Source: Sipunculus nudus
Lineage: Eukaryota; Annelida; Sipuncula; Golfingiida; Sipunculidae
Reading direction: 5' to 3'
Length of the DNA: 64,000 bases
Assembly (NCBI GenBank): GCA_026874595.1
Contig: CM049309.1
Span: 39,821,079-39,885,078, forward strand
Below the pieces are notes generated by a model. That model saw only the letters and a program-made list of their open reading frames with translations, searched no databases and had not been told where the DNA came from. The stretch's first letter is position 1. Every line of letters starts with the position of its first letter. Shown here piece by piece: positions 37,449 through 50,728 of this stretch. The translations under genes and the position numbers were made by a program.

Positions 37449-38714
37449 GATTGCAATTACAATTACTTCTTAAAATAATCGTAATTACTTTTGCAATTAC
37501 TTTTGTGTTTTAAGGTCCATTTACTTCATGCAAGAACAGCATCTGGGTTATAAAGATTGGTTTGAGCTCTTAACATTTTTTAACAGTCGTAACAAATTTA
37601 ATTAAGCAACTACCTTCAAAATTATATTATGAAATGAATCAAAGAAGGATATGTACAAAGAGTCCTGTTAGGTGGTAATGTCATATTAAATTAAACATTT
37701 TCGCCACAAAACGGATCCAGATTGTGGTATATCAATGAAGCTTGTTGTAAAAAAAAAAGAAAACATGTCAACTAAACATTATTATAAAGACACAAACCTG
37801 TGTATGTGGCTTTGAGTTACCACCAAACGGATATAAACCGGGCCATTCCAATGAAGGTGTAGTAAAAAAAGGGTGAAAAAACTATAGTTTAACACTATTA
37901 TAAAGAAAAGCTTGGCTTTTGGTTAGCACTAAACGGATAGATAACTGTTTCTGTATGTTTATTTACATAAAATTCATTAACGTCTAAATTAGTTTAAATC
38001 TATGCATATTCTTTGTTAGCATGTAATTTGTCATGCGCTTTGGCTAAAGTGTTCAAGTCAATTAAAATACACTTTATACAATTGTTAATAATATGCGACA
38101 GCTTTTATTTGACAGATTCAACCCTCAAGATCTCGTGTCTTTCGTGTGGTTTATTGAAATAGTATATCATTGATTAAAAGCATAAAACTTTTCCATTGAA
38201 TAAAATTAGTCGGTTTTCTAAACAGTGTGGGGTTAACCTGAAATAAGTTTCAGGCTACCCCCAGGGATAACTTAAAAGTGATTTCAGATAACCGGGGGTA
38301 ACCTGAAGTCTTTACATTGGGATAGCTTTGATGGGAAACCTTTTTATTCCTTCAAAATAAACTAGTAGCCGGAGATAATAAACATATTATTTAAATGATT
38401 ATGTTGATTTGAGGTACATGAAAAACAACCATGGGAAATTGGATAAAAGCCAGGTATGCTTAATAAGTTTAAACGATTGAGTGAATTATTCATATGATAG
38501 ACAGATAGATAATGTTTATTGCGGACTCACGGTCCATATGAGCCAAATATACCAAAAATAATTGAAAAATAATCGTACAAACAATACTTTTCAAAAGCAA
38601 TCGATTACAATAACAATTACTTTCCAAAATTAGAAAATGTAATTGATTACAATTGTTACTTGAAAAAGTAATTTACAATTACTTCAAATATAAATACTTT
38701 TGGACCCAACTCTG
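37449..38714. mobile_element. Putative hAT-like non-autonomous element
   Basis: The right end reads TACTTTTGGACCCAACTCTG. Its reverse complement, CAGAGTTGGGTCCAAAAGTA, has the form of a hAT terminal repeat. Both ends of the segment are rich in CAATTAC motifs in opposite senses. The left end (GGGTCGATTGCAATTAC) abuts the AGGTCA repeat and looks truncated or diverged, and I see no 8-bp duplication. There is no transposase frame. Confidence 0.4.
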
Positions 38715-41700
38715 CTTCTGGCCAGGTATACTGGGAGGCACGGGTTCCAGTTCGACAAGAGCTGTATACTCATTAGGTGACAGGATTTTCAGAGAGCAAT
38801 TTTTATTTCTGAAACCGCGGTTACCGCATCCATTACCCGGGGCATGGGTGTGAAGATACGATAGGCGAATCGTATCAGCAGTGCTTAAATGCTGGTATAT
38901 GCTATATAACGAAGTCCGACGAGCCATGCAAGAGTGACGCCCAGCATACAAAATTGCCGATATTGCTATTCTAATAGAAGGAACTAACATTTTTTTCACA
39001 ATAATTACGGAAGACATGCCCATATAATTCACGATGACGGGGTATTGTTATATGCGCGCTTTCCGCCATCTTCTCTACGGCGAAGGGTTGAGTCACCCCG
39101 AACTCTCTCTCTCCCTCTTTCGCTCTCTCTCTCTCTCTGATAGATTTATGTTTTTGGAACAGTCCTCCGGGTATTTTATTGTCGTCATTTTCCCGTGATT
39201 TTATCAAACTCTAACTGATTCATTCCTCACAAGTATTTCAAAGGCCTTTGAGTGATGTCATTATTTTACCCATTAAAACCCGGTTATTCGAAATCGGATG
39301 CTGAAAATCAAAATCCAGACACTAAAACAGTACACCGTAAATTCTGCCGGATTTATTTAATTTTCAGGTATTACAGATGTTTCATATCATATATCTTCTT
39401 ACATCCTTTTGCCAATTTTTTTATTCACTCACGTGACTGCTCATGTGAAGATTTAAAACCGGATACATTTAAGAGTGATGTCATTCAATAATGGTTCCAC
39501 ATTCAGGAAACAGCTGGATTTCGGTTTTGTGGACTCGTGTGGTGTTTGATTTTATCATGTTCATTTACAACATCGTCATGGGTGGTAATAAACCATTTCC
39601 CATGACTTGCAAGAAAACGGAATTAGATCAAGATATCAAAACAGTTAAATTGAAAGCGAAAGATAATCAAGACATAAAAAAAAGCAAAATTTAAATTGCA
39701 CATGTCTCTCTCAGTAAAAGTGAAGGCATTTTATTAGTGTTAACCAGGATACCGGTTGAATTATAGCACCAGGAAATGACAATAACTCTGAGATACGTTT
39801 TACTTCTCTCTGATCACGATTCGGTGACTCATCATGTCTCGGTTACCCAATTTTGCGTAGGCATGGAGACCACCTGTGGCCATGGTTTCTAAGATACGGG
39901 TGTGGCACATAATGCAAAATGTATGGCCTGATCTTGGAAAATATAGATTATGAATGCGGAGGAAATGCTTGTGGTGTGGCCAGGGTTATGCGCGTGCAGT
40001 CACGACAACGGCTTGGGAGGTGTGTGTCATCACTGCTAACAAGGCAGACGACATCGGTTAAGCCTGTTAACTTGGGTCTTTGCGGTACATCTGGATTGAT
40101 TTGCAGACATGTTACATGTTACTAATTCCATATCATCATATCTGAATCAATATATTTTTTTAAAGTAGGACTCAACGTCCCATTTCTATCAATAATTCAT
40201 CTTGACAAATGGAACTCCCCTTTATTATAGGATTAAAAATTATTAAACGTTTATATTCAGTCGTTGCCCTAGACGTCTTACCTTTTGTCATCAATCACTT
40301 CGTCCATTGCATGTATAAAGGTATTTATCAACGATCTGTTCTTTTGTTTCTTTGTACTAGCCTTTGAACTACAGAAACAAGAAAGTATAGACTATGGTAA
40401 AGTTTATTACACTGTTTACGCAGAGCAAGATCACATTAGATGCATTATATTTTGTTCAACCTGCTTACAAAGATCGTCTTTACTGTATATGGCCGCCATG
40501 TCGTTTGCATGGGGCCACATGTGTTCCGATCAATCTGCGCGGGGCATTTTGCCATTGTTCTTCAATTTCCTGTCCGTAACACCAGCTTTGTACGGCATTG
40601 TCGGTCGTTACAAGCATTGGGTATAAGTGGCATCCGTAAAATCGAATCTGACATCAGACTGAATCTCTCACGATTTCGGTTAGTTAAACTATAATATAAT
40701 GACATTCCGCTGAAACCACCTGATTCTAAACTAAAGACCGAATCAGGCTAACTTCACGCTCAGTAAGTTAGTCTTAATAGATAACTGTGACTGTGACAGG
40801 AATTTGCACGGGATCTGGAAATTGACAACCTTTAAAATTAACATCTTATAATTTACAGCTAGTGTGCTGGAACTGATGTCACATAAATCAAAATGCATGG
40901 CTTAAAGCTAGTAAACTCGTTCTCTCTATAAAACGCCCTCATTTCAGGGCCTGAGAGTTAAGCTGACGTTCGCTGTCACAATTTTTGTTTCTGAAGGAGC
41001 GCCCAGGTGTTTGGTCTCAGACCGTCGATTAAATCGCTCGAGCGCCATCTTTTCCTTCCTTTGGACTTCGGATCATGTAGGCTTAATCCTACATGACCCC
41101 ATCTTGACTCATTCTCCTTTTCTTTCCACCAACCTTAACCGCTTACTTTTTCTATTTTCCTTATTCACCAGTTGGTATGAAAAGGTTCCCACGATGCCTT
41201 TGATATTTCTCAAGTGATTTGGCATGTAGAGTATAAACACAATATACATACCGGTGTCATTGTCCGTGCAGTTTATACGTAATGCGTATTTTTAATCATT
41301 TTTTGTCTCTAAATATCAATTACACATGAAAGGATCCATGTGCACCGTTCATGCTATCACATTTTCCACTGCAAGTAAAGCTATATGCCACTTAGGTTGG
41401 CTAGCAATAAATCAAAATATATCCATAAGTTTTTGTAAGCTTCGCTTATAATTTCGCTTAAAAACGCTGCCACGTATATGTTTTCATCAGATGAACCTGC
41501 GCCTAATCAATCATATCTGAGTACTTGAGCAGCCAGTTGGCAAAAAGTATTTGGCTGTTGGCATTTTACCCGCTAAGGACCCGGTGTGGGCGTCATAGGT
41601 TAAGCACAATCAATTTGAGCGAGATTTGCTTTCTTCCCAAAGCAGGATATATCGTGAAAAAAACGAAGACAAGTCTGAGTTTAAAGGATGTGAAATAGCT

Positions 41701-44700
41701 GAGCGGTTTAAGACTAAGGACAAAGAAAGTGAAGGCAGCCTGTCCCAACTGTAAAATCCCCCGCAAATGGTAAACATTTCAAATAATTTCACTGCATGCA
41801 TGTATTCCAACGATGGTGACAATGACGAATTACTATCATATTAAATTTTAAGTCCAGATGGTTTAAAATCATTACAACGTAAATCCTCAACGTTATATTT
41901 AAAATATTTCTAAATATAACCGATGAGATATTGTATTTCTTCGCTTTCTTTCGAGAATTTTTTTTTTATCTGAAATATTTAACTTAGGCCAATTATGCTT
42001 ATTAAAATAATTTCCTCATGTAAAATTGGAAGAAAATAGCGCATGAGACATACATTATTCATAAAAGCACAATCATATGTTGTAATATACGATAAAATAA
42101 TGACTGGTGAAGAGGTCGAGTATATAGGAAAAGTCTTTGTTTTACCAAAATGATTATTCTCAGGGGGGGCGCTTATTCAACCTAAAAATCTCAAAGTAGT
42201 TGAAAGAGAACAATACGCGCTTCAGACCAGACCAATAACTACCCAGGAATGCATCACTACAACCTAAATTTTCAAAACGATTCTCTACCATGGCTTTGGA
42301 GGGGATATCCTACTCCCATACCGCCTCTCCCGTTCTTGGCCCCGTTATTGGAGCCCCCTTTTTATTCTAATATCCCCTATCCGCCCATAAAATAACATTT
42401 ATTGGTGTCAAGAATTAATGTTTTAACCCTTTCCAAAATGGACGGTTCTCTTGGGAAAATCCCTTTGACAAACCTTGTGGTATTTACTGATAAAATGTAT
42501 TTTATATTAAATTTGATAATGTAACATTTATACCTGTTTTAGAAACATATTTCCCCATTTCAGCAAAGTCAAAGGTAAGAACGTTTTAAAAGAGAGCGCG
42601 GATCTAGACTATAGATCTTATTCACTTTGCCTGATTTCTGGAAGTATATTCTGGTAGTACACGGCGGGAAAGGCATCCTTATCAAAAACAAGATAGTGAC
42701 CACTGGATGCTGATGCCGCGCAATCAGTCTAGCGATGGAGTTTACCCCTTGTAAGTTGTATCTGACCATGCTTTCTTGATCGTGGGACTGGTTCATGTTT
42801 GAGCTTGGCCCACCAGGATTCCTTGGGTCTTTTACGCAGATATTGGACAAGACCTGAAGGGCAACTCTTTAACCCAATGCTTGGCTTTTATTTTCTTTGT
42901 CCCGTCTATCTATGGTAACACATTTCTTTGGTACTTTTTATTTAGACAGATATTACATTGATCCCGGAGCTGTTTAACATTCATCAAAGAACAAATGGAG
43001 GAAATATTGGTCTTTTTTAATTTTAGTTTCTTATATTAGCCATAAAGTGGCTAATTAGCGCCATGCGACTTTTTGAATACGGTTAGCTTCATCGGCCAGT
43101 AAGGCCAATAACAGTCCGTAATTAAGCGATCGCTAGTCCAGACAATATGCATAATACCGGTGTCCATAATCCATAGTGTTTGAAAATGAGGATTAACCCG
43201 TCATATGTATATGTTTCGTCTGTTTGCCCCCAGCCTAAGCTTAGCTGGGGAACAGTATGAAAACTAATGCGTTTGCACCTCATTGTATGGAAAGTGCTCC
43301 TCCCCTCAGATAAATCCCCAGCTGTACGTACATACTAGTATCCTTCTCCGGGTTGCGTTGAACCAGTTGTTTGATTCATACATATGTCGATATAGGTAGA
43401 TGCGTCATACCTCTGTTCACCTCAGCCTTCAGGCATACCGTGGTACCTGTTTTTATTTCATTATGTTTATATAATGCCTGGTGCATGGCCTTGGCGGCTG
43501 TTTATAATTCTTGTGGCCGCAGACAACTCAATCTTTGTCAGTTTATCCGGGTTGTAACCGAACTGTCTTAATACCTACAAAGCCGTATTGACAGATAATA
43601 TATTATCGCTACTTAACGTAATTGAGTTTAGCCTTTATCTTTAAAAGCCAGGTCTTGCTTATGGGAAGAACTGTATTATCGACTTGTAAGATATAAAACA
43701 AAAGTCTCCGAGGAGTTATTGTTGGTTCATAAAACATGAAAATACCATAACCAGGTTATTCTAGTTAGATGCATTTACGATGCATTTACCTGATAGAACG
43801 ACTTAGGGCACATAAACTGCTGACAGTGCGATAATGATGTGATTCTTAAGCGAACTCCGCATGATTGTACTATTCCTATAAACACAGGACTGGAACATTT
43901 ATTTGACAAATGCCAAAGATTAACAAAGGGTAACAAAGGGAATAAAATCACATGGGGGGGGGGGGTCCGTAAAATAAGTGATTGTCTTTATTGTCAGACA
44001 GTGATACACAAGGACCTTGTCAGGACGGTATGCCCCGCCTTGACTATGTCACCCGTCACCAGCCCAGGGTGCCAGCCCCCATCACACACACAAAATGCTT
44101 TGTGCCTTGGGCTGTGAACGATGCGGTTGAAGTCTCTTCTCATGCGAACAGCTGTTGAAGTCTGTTTCAGTAAAGGGGGACAGCCAAGCAGTCACTAGTC
44201 TGTAAATATCACTGCACTCTCGTACGTGTCATGGCTGGGTCCTTCCCCGTTTTACCAGTCCTGAAATAGAGGGCTGTATACACAGTCGGCGGCCAGCCTA
44301 TCCCGTACGGATGAACTGAGCGTGTCAGGAGAACGGATTGGGCTTCCACCTTACTACACTGAATGTATTAACCTCTGTATAAATAACGTAACTAGCAGGA
44401 GTATTTCGCCCCTTGGTACGGTTTTCTGCCATAAGGTTTTTTAACAGTTTTGTCTCAGGCTCCAGATACTGCCTGAATCAATCTCAACGCAGCACAGTGT
44501 TTTACAAATACAAACAAATCGCACTTTCCTTTGTGGGAAGGAAACAATGGCAAAAACAAATTACTATATGCATGCAGACAGGAAACGACCACACACCGCA
44601 CAAGATTCAAGGAAAATTATCTGTTTTGTGAGAAATGTCCGCAGAGAAACTTTCGTTATCCTTAAACCCTGATCGTGAGGCTGATTATAGACCGCTTTAC

Positions 44701-45379
44701 GGAAACTAACGTAATTAACCAAATTTCTGAAGGATTTATCATGATCCGTGTCCTACCTCTCCCCATAGTTTCGTGTAAATTGTAAATCCAACTAACAAAT
44801 AAACAAATAAATATACAAAACACGTGTGACAACATAACCTTATTGGTGGAGGTTATAACAATAATGAACATGGATGAAGAGCCTTGTGAAAAGACAAACA
44901 AACAAACTAACAATTTAAATGTACCGCGACATGGGTGCATCTCAATGAAATATAATTATTGTCATAAGTAGTAACAACTAACGTAAAATAATAAATAAAA
45001 AAATAAATAAAAAATGACGTTATAAGTTTATCATATCAATCTTAGCATAATATGAATAAAAATATCGATTTTTTTCATATAATAATCTCACACATTAAAA
45101 CTGACTGAATATATGAAATTAAACTTCACTTTTAGGAATAATTCCCGTAATAATCATATTATTAAATTCTCGGAATAAATGTTCATTTAAAAAAAAACTG
45201 CATAATAACATATAGGAAATACCTAATGAACGACATATGTTGTGTTTTGTAACACATTCATATACCAGGTCAGATCTGTTTATGATATGATATAAACATG
45301 TGTACATGCTCTTTTTGTTTTCCTGCAATATGGTTCTTGTTAGGAAACATAAAAGAAATCCAGCGGTAATACAAAAAGG

Positions 45380-45550
45380 TGTAATTTAATAGCTACTGTA
45401 CTACTGAAAAAAAGTATAATTTAATAGCTATTGTGCTACTGAAAAAAGTATAATTCAAAGGCTACTGTGCTACTGAAAAAAAATAATTTAATAGCTTCTG
45501 CGCAACAGAAAAAAATGCATAATTTAATAGTTGTTCTATTATGGAAAAAC
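45380..45550. repeat. Tandem repeat, about 35 bp, five copies
   Basis: Units begin near 45,381, 45,415, 45,450, 45,484 and 45,519 with TAATTTAATAGCTACTG and end in an A-run. The last copies are the most diverged. Confidence 0.8.
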
Positions 45551-47083
45551 TAACGATTAGGAACTTGCTGCTTAAAATACAATACGGGATATATTTTACA
45601 TGTACTTATACACTGTAATTTAATATAGCATAATTTAATTCTTATAATGGGTCTAACTTAGAGTGACACTTTAAATTAGGTACGCTGCACCCACGCTTCA
45701 CAACGTTCTGCCAGTCATCTTCCATACCTGATTCGTTACATCATTCCACGCTAGCGTATTGAAGGCTCTTTCGCGGGCACGTCAGCGGGCCTACATCACG
45801 TGACTAGCATCCAGACAAAGCCACATCAACACTGTCACTTTGAAGTGGATCCAAGGCTCGACCCTCAGCATGTTGACAGAGCCTTCCATGACAACTGTGG
45901 TGTTTAGAGGCCCGTCAGAGGGGCCAGGTCGTACCACAGAAGCCCGGGGTAGTGCCGGCTGCCCTAAACAGATGCTTGTGTTTCTGGCAGCTGATAATCC
46001 TTATCTTCCTCACCAAGAGAAATGGTATGGCGCGCTGTTACCTGATATGCTACAGTTGGCAAACTTTGCCTTTTTTGTTGTTTCACGCCCAAAAACCCTC
46101 CTGCCAATCTTCACAGCAAGTAACATGATAAGATATTATTATAAATTCTTCTTTTCCCCACATTTTCTCCCATTAAACTGCTATCTTTACCTGTTGTTTC
46201 TAAGCAAAACATCTTAGTAGCAAAGCGTCAGTGTTCCGAACTAGTACTGAGTAACCTATCTATGATTCCGATCATTGCAATCAGCTAGTTAACCAGTTTG
46301 CTGCCCCCATGGAATATTACCTTTAGTTATGCATGGAACTTGTACCTAACCTTGTGATGCAACAATTTATTTGATTATGAAAGTTATTAAAGGTTAAGGT
46401 ATGGGATGATATCACGGACGGTTCAAGTCTCATACTTTTCGCTTTTCTTTTCTTGTTCCCACGAATAATCATGGTAGCTTTTCTCGGCTGCCTGGCAGAA
46501 TACACCAACTGCGACCTGTACACATTTAATAACATTGCGCTAATAGATTTCCCCGGCCTTCTACAGTTTAATCTGCCGCCAAGAACCATAAGGGTGCTTC
46601 CTGGATTGTATTGTTCGCGACTGCTATGTGTGAGAATGGTGTACTCCTATTTTTGTATTATTATTTACGGTAAAAACGCGATCGCATCTCAGAGCCATCT
46701 TGTGTTCATTTAGTGAAACACATAACATTTGAGTAAGGCATTTAAACTGGATAAATCCTTTGTATATTCTTGTACATTTCAGTGGATTGCCAACGTGAAT
46801 ATAATGTTTCACTACGCTGAGCTGAAATATGATTAAAGTTAACGTTTAATCGAAAAAATAGTTATCTCAAACTTCTTAATCGTTCAGGTTTGGAAACTAG
46901 ATGGCGCTGAGAAGCTAAAGCGGTAGTTACCGTAAATAACATTTACCGTGTTCTAAGGTACCCCACTGGTTTTCCCACTATTTAGACATATGAAGTTATA
47001 GTATAATTATAAGACTAACAACCGTTTCGTGTCACACTACAAAAATGTGCAGATTCACTGATCATGTTCATTTATACTTGCAG

Positions 47084-47134
47084 CTACGAAGAGGCCAACC
47101 CCGCCACCACCGAAACCAACAAGACCCAAGGGAG
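47084..47134 (+). CDS. Proline-rich linker exon
   Basis: This 51-base exon lies between a CAG acceptor and a GTCAGT donor, phase 1 on both sides. It encodes TKRPTPPPPKPTRPKG, a basic proline-rich spacer between the signal-peptide segment and VWA module 2. It joins upstream as CCT (Pro) from 32,410, or as GCT (Ala) from 29,248 in the alternative model, and downstream as GTA (Val). The base and residue composition and perfect phase fit support it although it is very short. Confidence 0.75.
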
Positions 47135-47525
47135 GTCAGTTAGTGCAATGTATAACCATGAATGCATATTTGTTATCAGAATATATTTACACGAATAATA
47201 TGGGACTCCAATGGATTTTTTGCACTGGGTATGATATAAGTATCAGTCAATGCATATTTATAATGATAACTTCTACAATGAATCGGTGGTCTCTGTTAAA
47301 GCATATCTTGTTCTCTTGGCGATAATTCTTCCATTTATTTCTTACGTTATAACTAAAGTGCTTAATTTTAGTATTTTGGAAGATAATGTGTTAGGCATCT
47401 TGGTGCTCAATGCAATTTATGGAAATATTTCGTGTTTAGACATACTACATGAGTCTTGTAATAAAAAAAATGATACTAAATACAATTGATTAGGCAATAA
47501 AGGTTATCCCCGATCTTCTTTTCAG

Positions 47526-48089
47526 TATGCAAGGGGTCAGCCGACATCATGTTTGTGGTGGACACTTCAGGCAGTATCGGTATCCATAACTTTGCTCGTA
47601 TCCGCACTGCCATGCTTGACATCCTCCATCAGCTGGACCTTGAATCCGGCCGCTATCAAGTTGGTTTGATGACGTACAGTTCAGAAAACAAGGTAGAGTA
47701 TTACATGAACGAATTCAATGATCCTGAAGACATCCTTAATGCCACGAGGAGGTCGAGGTTTGTATATGGTTCAACCAACACAGCCGGAGCTTTAAAGAGA
47801 GCCAGGGAAGAGCTATTTACAGTGTCAAGCGGAGACCGTGCCAATATACAAAACGTCCTCATTCTAATTACCGATGGACAGTCCAATGTCAATCACCTGA
47901 CCACGATCCCGGAGGGGCGCAGGGCAAGGGACCAAGGGATCGCGATTATTGGTATCGGGGTTGAACTCAGGGATTCTACGGAGCTTGCCGGCGTGGTGGG
48001 GGAGGAACATCCGCACAGGCTCCACCTCCTGAGGGAATACACCGACCTGGAGAGAATCAGCAACGCCGTGGTCGGCCCTCTATGTAACT
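47526..48089 (+). CDS. VWA module 2 exon (intact MIDAS)
   Basis: A complete VWA domain in one 564-base exon, phase 1 to phase 1, with a TTCAG acceptor and GTAAGT donor. It opens CKGSADIMFVVD and carries DTSGS, the STNT Thr and LITDGQSN, so the metal site is complete. A potential N-glycosylation site (NAT) lies near residue 75 of the exon. Cys near each end (CKG and LCN) fit the terminal disulfide. Its closest relative in the window by eye is VWA module 1: the same length, the same GSTNTA(D/G)ALK(M/R)ARE(D/E)LF stretch and similar endings. The two probably arose by local duplication. Confidence 0.95.
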
Positions 48090-49597
48090 GTAAGTACAAC
48101 ATAGGTATTTGTTAATACTTCAATGATTCAGTCCGGATATATGACGAGCGATTTAAGGGAAAGGGGAACTCTTATTTCAAATAAAAAAATAATATGCTGT
48201 TTAAAATGATGGAAATATGACTGGAGTTGACTTTGACGAAAATGGGACCAAGACAGGCGGAGTGGGTTGAAGACAAAGGATATAGGACAGGGAATGGACA
48301 CACCCGAAATGGAAAATGTGATCGAGGATGACTATATGTAGTGAAGAAATGAGTTTGATCGAGGATGACTATGTAGTGAAGAGATGAGTTTAAACGGAGT
48401 CTTAGGACTTACACTAGGGTAAAATTTAGAGAATGTTAAGACGAGGGTAAATACATAGGGTGAAAGCTAAATAAAATAGGAAGTATGGAAACTAAATCTA
48501 CATGGGCTGAGTGGAGGGTAATAAATTGACAACGAAGCTGATGAGAAAAGGACGGATGGTTAATGTACAGGTTGTAAGATCAGGGTATTGAAACCAAGTG
48601 ACGAGGTAGGGTAGGATTTTGAGATGTTCATTCCTTGACAAAAAGATTTCGGATCAGGAAGAAGGTGCATGTACTGACAAAGAATCAGAAGACATTGTTG
48701 AAATTCAGGGAGGGAAGTGAGGGGTTGACGGAAATAACTTAGTGGGAAGGAGAAGAGTAAATGCTGAAGGAGGTCCATAGCGGAAACAGAAATGAGACGC
48801 AAAGGGGACGGGTAGAAGGAAACAGAACCTAGGTTTACAAATAACCAGGGCTGGTAAAAGGAGGAAGTCGATGGTAGTAGGAAAAACGGTGATGATGTGT
48901 GATGGCGGCGGCAGCCTACTTCTCAACATTAAGGGTAATAAGGATGTTTGAGGAGTACATGGAAAGGGTTACCAAACCAAAGAAGATATATGGTAATAAA
49001 CCTTAGAGTTGAGGATTCCGAGGACGATAGGACTGATAGTGACAAAGAATAGCGGGCGCTGATAGGAAGAAAAAGAACTATGGCTGAGGAATATCGGCTC
49101 AGGATAATAGCATCAAGACAAAGATGAGACAAGGTCGTTGATAGTAATACAGCAAAGGGAGCGATAGAGATAGAACTTAGTGTGATGCAAAAGGTAGAGG
49201 TAGAAGGAAACAGGACTAAGGATGACGACGCGGGTCGTCGCTGAGAGTCACGTGGCGACTGAGAAAAGGCTGATGATGACACGGTCTTCTGAACTTGACA
49301 CAGTAGAACAATCGTTTGCGAAGACAGGGGTGGTGTTTGACGGAAATAGAAAGTGGAATGGAACACGAAAATAATGCAACTGGGAATCGATAGTTGATAC
49401 ATTTAAACGGCTTGCAGCATAGCAGACATAGGTAGAAAGTAAGGTTGTGATAAGAGCGAACAAGGCTGAAAATGACGGGGTTCAGTATAAACACATAATT
49501 TAATAAGGGTGACAGACTTTAAAAGGAATAAAGATAACTAAATTTTATTATAATTCTAGATGGATAAAAATAACACTTGCTTATTCTACTTGTACAG
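48090..49597. other. Intron with a purine-rich plus strand
   Basis: Between about 48,170 and 49,540 the plus strand is dominated by A and G, leaving long Ser/Leu/Phe-rich open frames on the minus strand that lack any domain. A 37-bp direct tandem duplication (GATCGAGGATGACTAT...) lies at 48,320-48,392. No exon was seen. Confidence 0.6.
48320..48392. repeat. Two-copy 37-bp tandem duplication
   Basis: GATCGAGGATGACTATATG at 48,320 recurs as GATCGAGGATGACTATG at 48,357. Both are followed by TAGTGAAGA(A/G)ATGAGTTT. Confidence 0.85.
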
Positions 49598-49711
49598 TTC
49601 CAAATCCATGCGACTCTAACCCTTGTTTGAATGGCGGCAAGTGTATCCGTGTCCTGGATCAGTACATGTGTAATTGTACTAAAGGTCATGCTGGGGTCAA
49701 CTGTGAACAAG
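49598..49711 (+). CDS. EGF module 1 exon
   Basis: This 114-base exon, phase 1 on both sides, encodes one EGF-like domain with all six cysteines. The segments are [12 protein letters not shown], then YMCNC, then GHAGVNC, in the spacing that gives 1-3, 2-4, 5-6 disulfides. There is no calcium-binding signature at the start (FPNPC). It joins VWA module 2 to module 3, acting as a rigid spacer as in matrilins. The acceptor is TTGTACAG and the donor GTTAGT. Confidence 0.93.
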
Positions 49712-49854
49712 GTTAGTGGCAATATATATTTATTACCTGAATTTCTGTATTATTGATACACAGGATCAGCATACCATGGTACCATTATTCGGCGAAAAAT
49801 TAAGTTATCATTGAATCAGTATAACAATTTCATACTTCTGAAAATCTTTTAAAT

Positions 49855-49990
49855 CTAGAAAAGCTCTCAGAGAGCGCAGTCCCCTGCCATGCAGTATCAT
49901 TACCGAGCTATCCTGAAAATTTCATCAAAATCCGTTAGCAACTATTTGAGCAATATTGCTAACAGATAAACAAAGCTAAAACATAACCTT
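49855..49990. repeat. Dispersed repeat copy, AGAGAGCGCAG family
   Basis: A second copy of the repeat seen at 45-335, same orientation, shorter and diverged. Shared parts include AGAGAGCGCAG, a CTGCCAT/CCGCCAT block, and a TTGCTAACAG/TTGCCAACAG end. Confidence 0.5.
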
Positions 49991-50164
49991 CTCAGCTGAG
50001 GTAAAATAAATGAAAAATGATTCAACCTGCAGTATTTCAGTTTAAACTTTGTCATTAGTATAATATAAACTAAAATGATATTTATTTATTAAATAAAATT
50101 ATTATTGCCTTATGCATTATGTGTACCGGCGACCGGGTAATGTGTTATTTTGTCTTCCCGATAG

Positions 50165-50728
50165 AGTGCAAGGCGCCTTTGGATCTTGTCTTCATGCTCG
50201 AGTCCTCCAACAGAGTTGGGCCGAGGAACTTTGAGTACTTCTTAGATTACGTGCGTAACATGCTCAGGCACGTGAACCTTGGTGCCTGTGACTACAGAGT
50301 GGGTCTGATGAAATTCGGATCAAACCCAATCATTCACTTTCAACTGAACGCCTTCAGGAACAACATCGACATGATGGAAGCTGTGGACAACGTTGAGTTC
50401 ACACGAGGCGACACTAACATCGCGTATGCATTGCGGACCGCACGACAGACAATGTTCACGCCAGGTAATGGTGACAGGAAGGAAGCCCAAAATATGGTTA
50501 TACTCCTCACCGCCGGTTCTGCAGATTTGTACCGGGATGAAACCCTCCGTGAGGTCAGGATTGCTGACAGTAAAGGTCTAGCCATCTACCCAATCGGTGT
50601 CAACGTGGCCGATAGATCCGGAAGTATTGCCTTGGCTACAGATCAGCAGAAAGGGTACTTCTTGGCCCATAGATATGAGGAAACTTCCAGCGCAGGACTT
50701 CCAAACTACCTACGATATATCTTCGAAG
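50165..50728 (+). CDS. VWA module 3 exon (degenerate MIDAS)
   Basis: Another 564-base VWA exon with phase-1 borders, an ATAG acceptor and GTATGG donor. The fold is recognisable from CKAPLDLVFMLES through DYRVGLMKFGS, TNIAYALRTARQ and MVILLTAGS to IAIYPIGV-like strands. The metal site is broken: the first motif reads ESSNR in place of DxSxS and the Asp of the TDG motif is Ala (LLTAGS), although the Thr is kept. The closing Cys is also missing (the exon ends YLRYIFE), while an extra Cys (GACDYR) sits inside. It contains an RGD tripeptide at 50,404-50,412. It probably keeps a structural or metal-independent binding role. Confidence 0.93.

Larger units (their letters stand above)
32411..47083. 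other. Large first intron of second VWA gene (14.7 kb)
   Basis: A GT-AG intron with a 19-20-bp minisatellite (33.2-33.5 kb), a poly-C tract (36.05 kb), a proline-rich exon relic (36.2 kb), AGGTCA-rich repeats (36.3-37.4 kb), a hAT-like segment (37.4-38.7 kb) and a 35-bp tandem repeat (45.4 kb). Elsewhere, including 34-36 kb and 38.7-45.3 kb, I see only chance frames with no domain. Confidence 0.6.

Noticed and set aside
45840-46217. 125-codon plus-strand frame in a GC-richer stretch of the large intron
   Set aside because: No recognisable domain. It runs into low-complexity hydrophobic sequence and has no splice support in the module phase.
48929-49402. 157-codon minus-strand frame rich in Ser/Leu/Phe
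   Set aside because: It lies within the purine-rich intron stretch, where the bias removes minus-strand stops. No domain, splice or start support.
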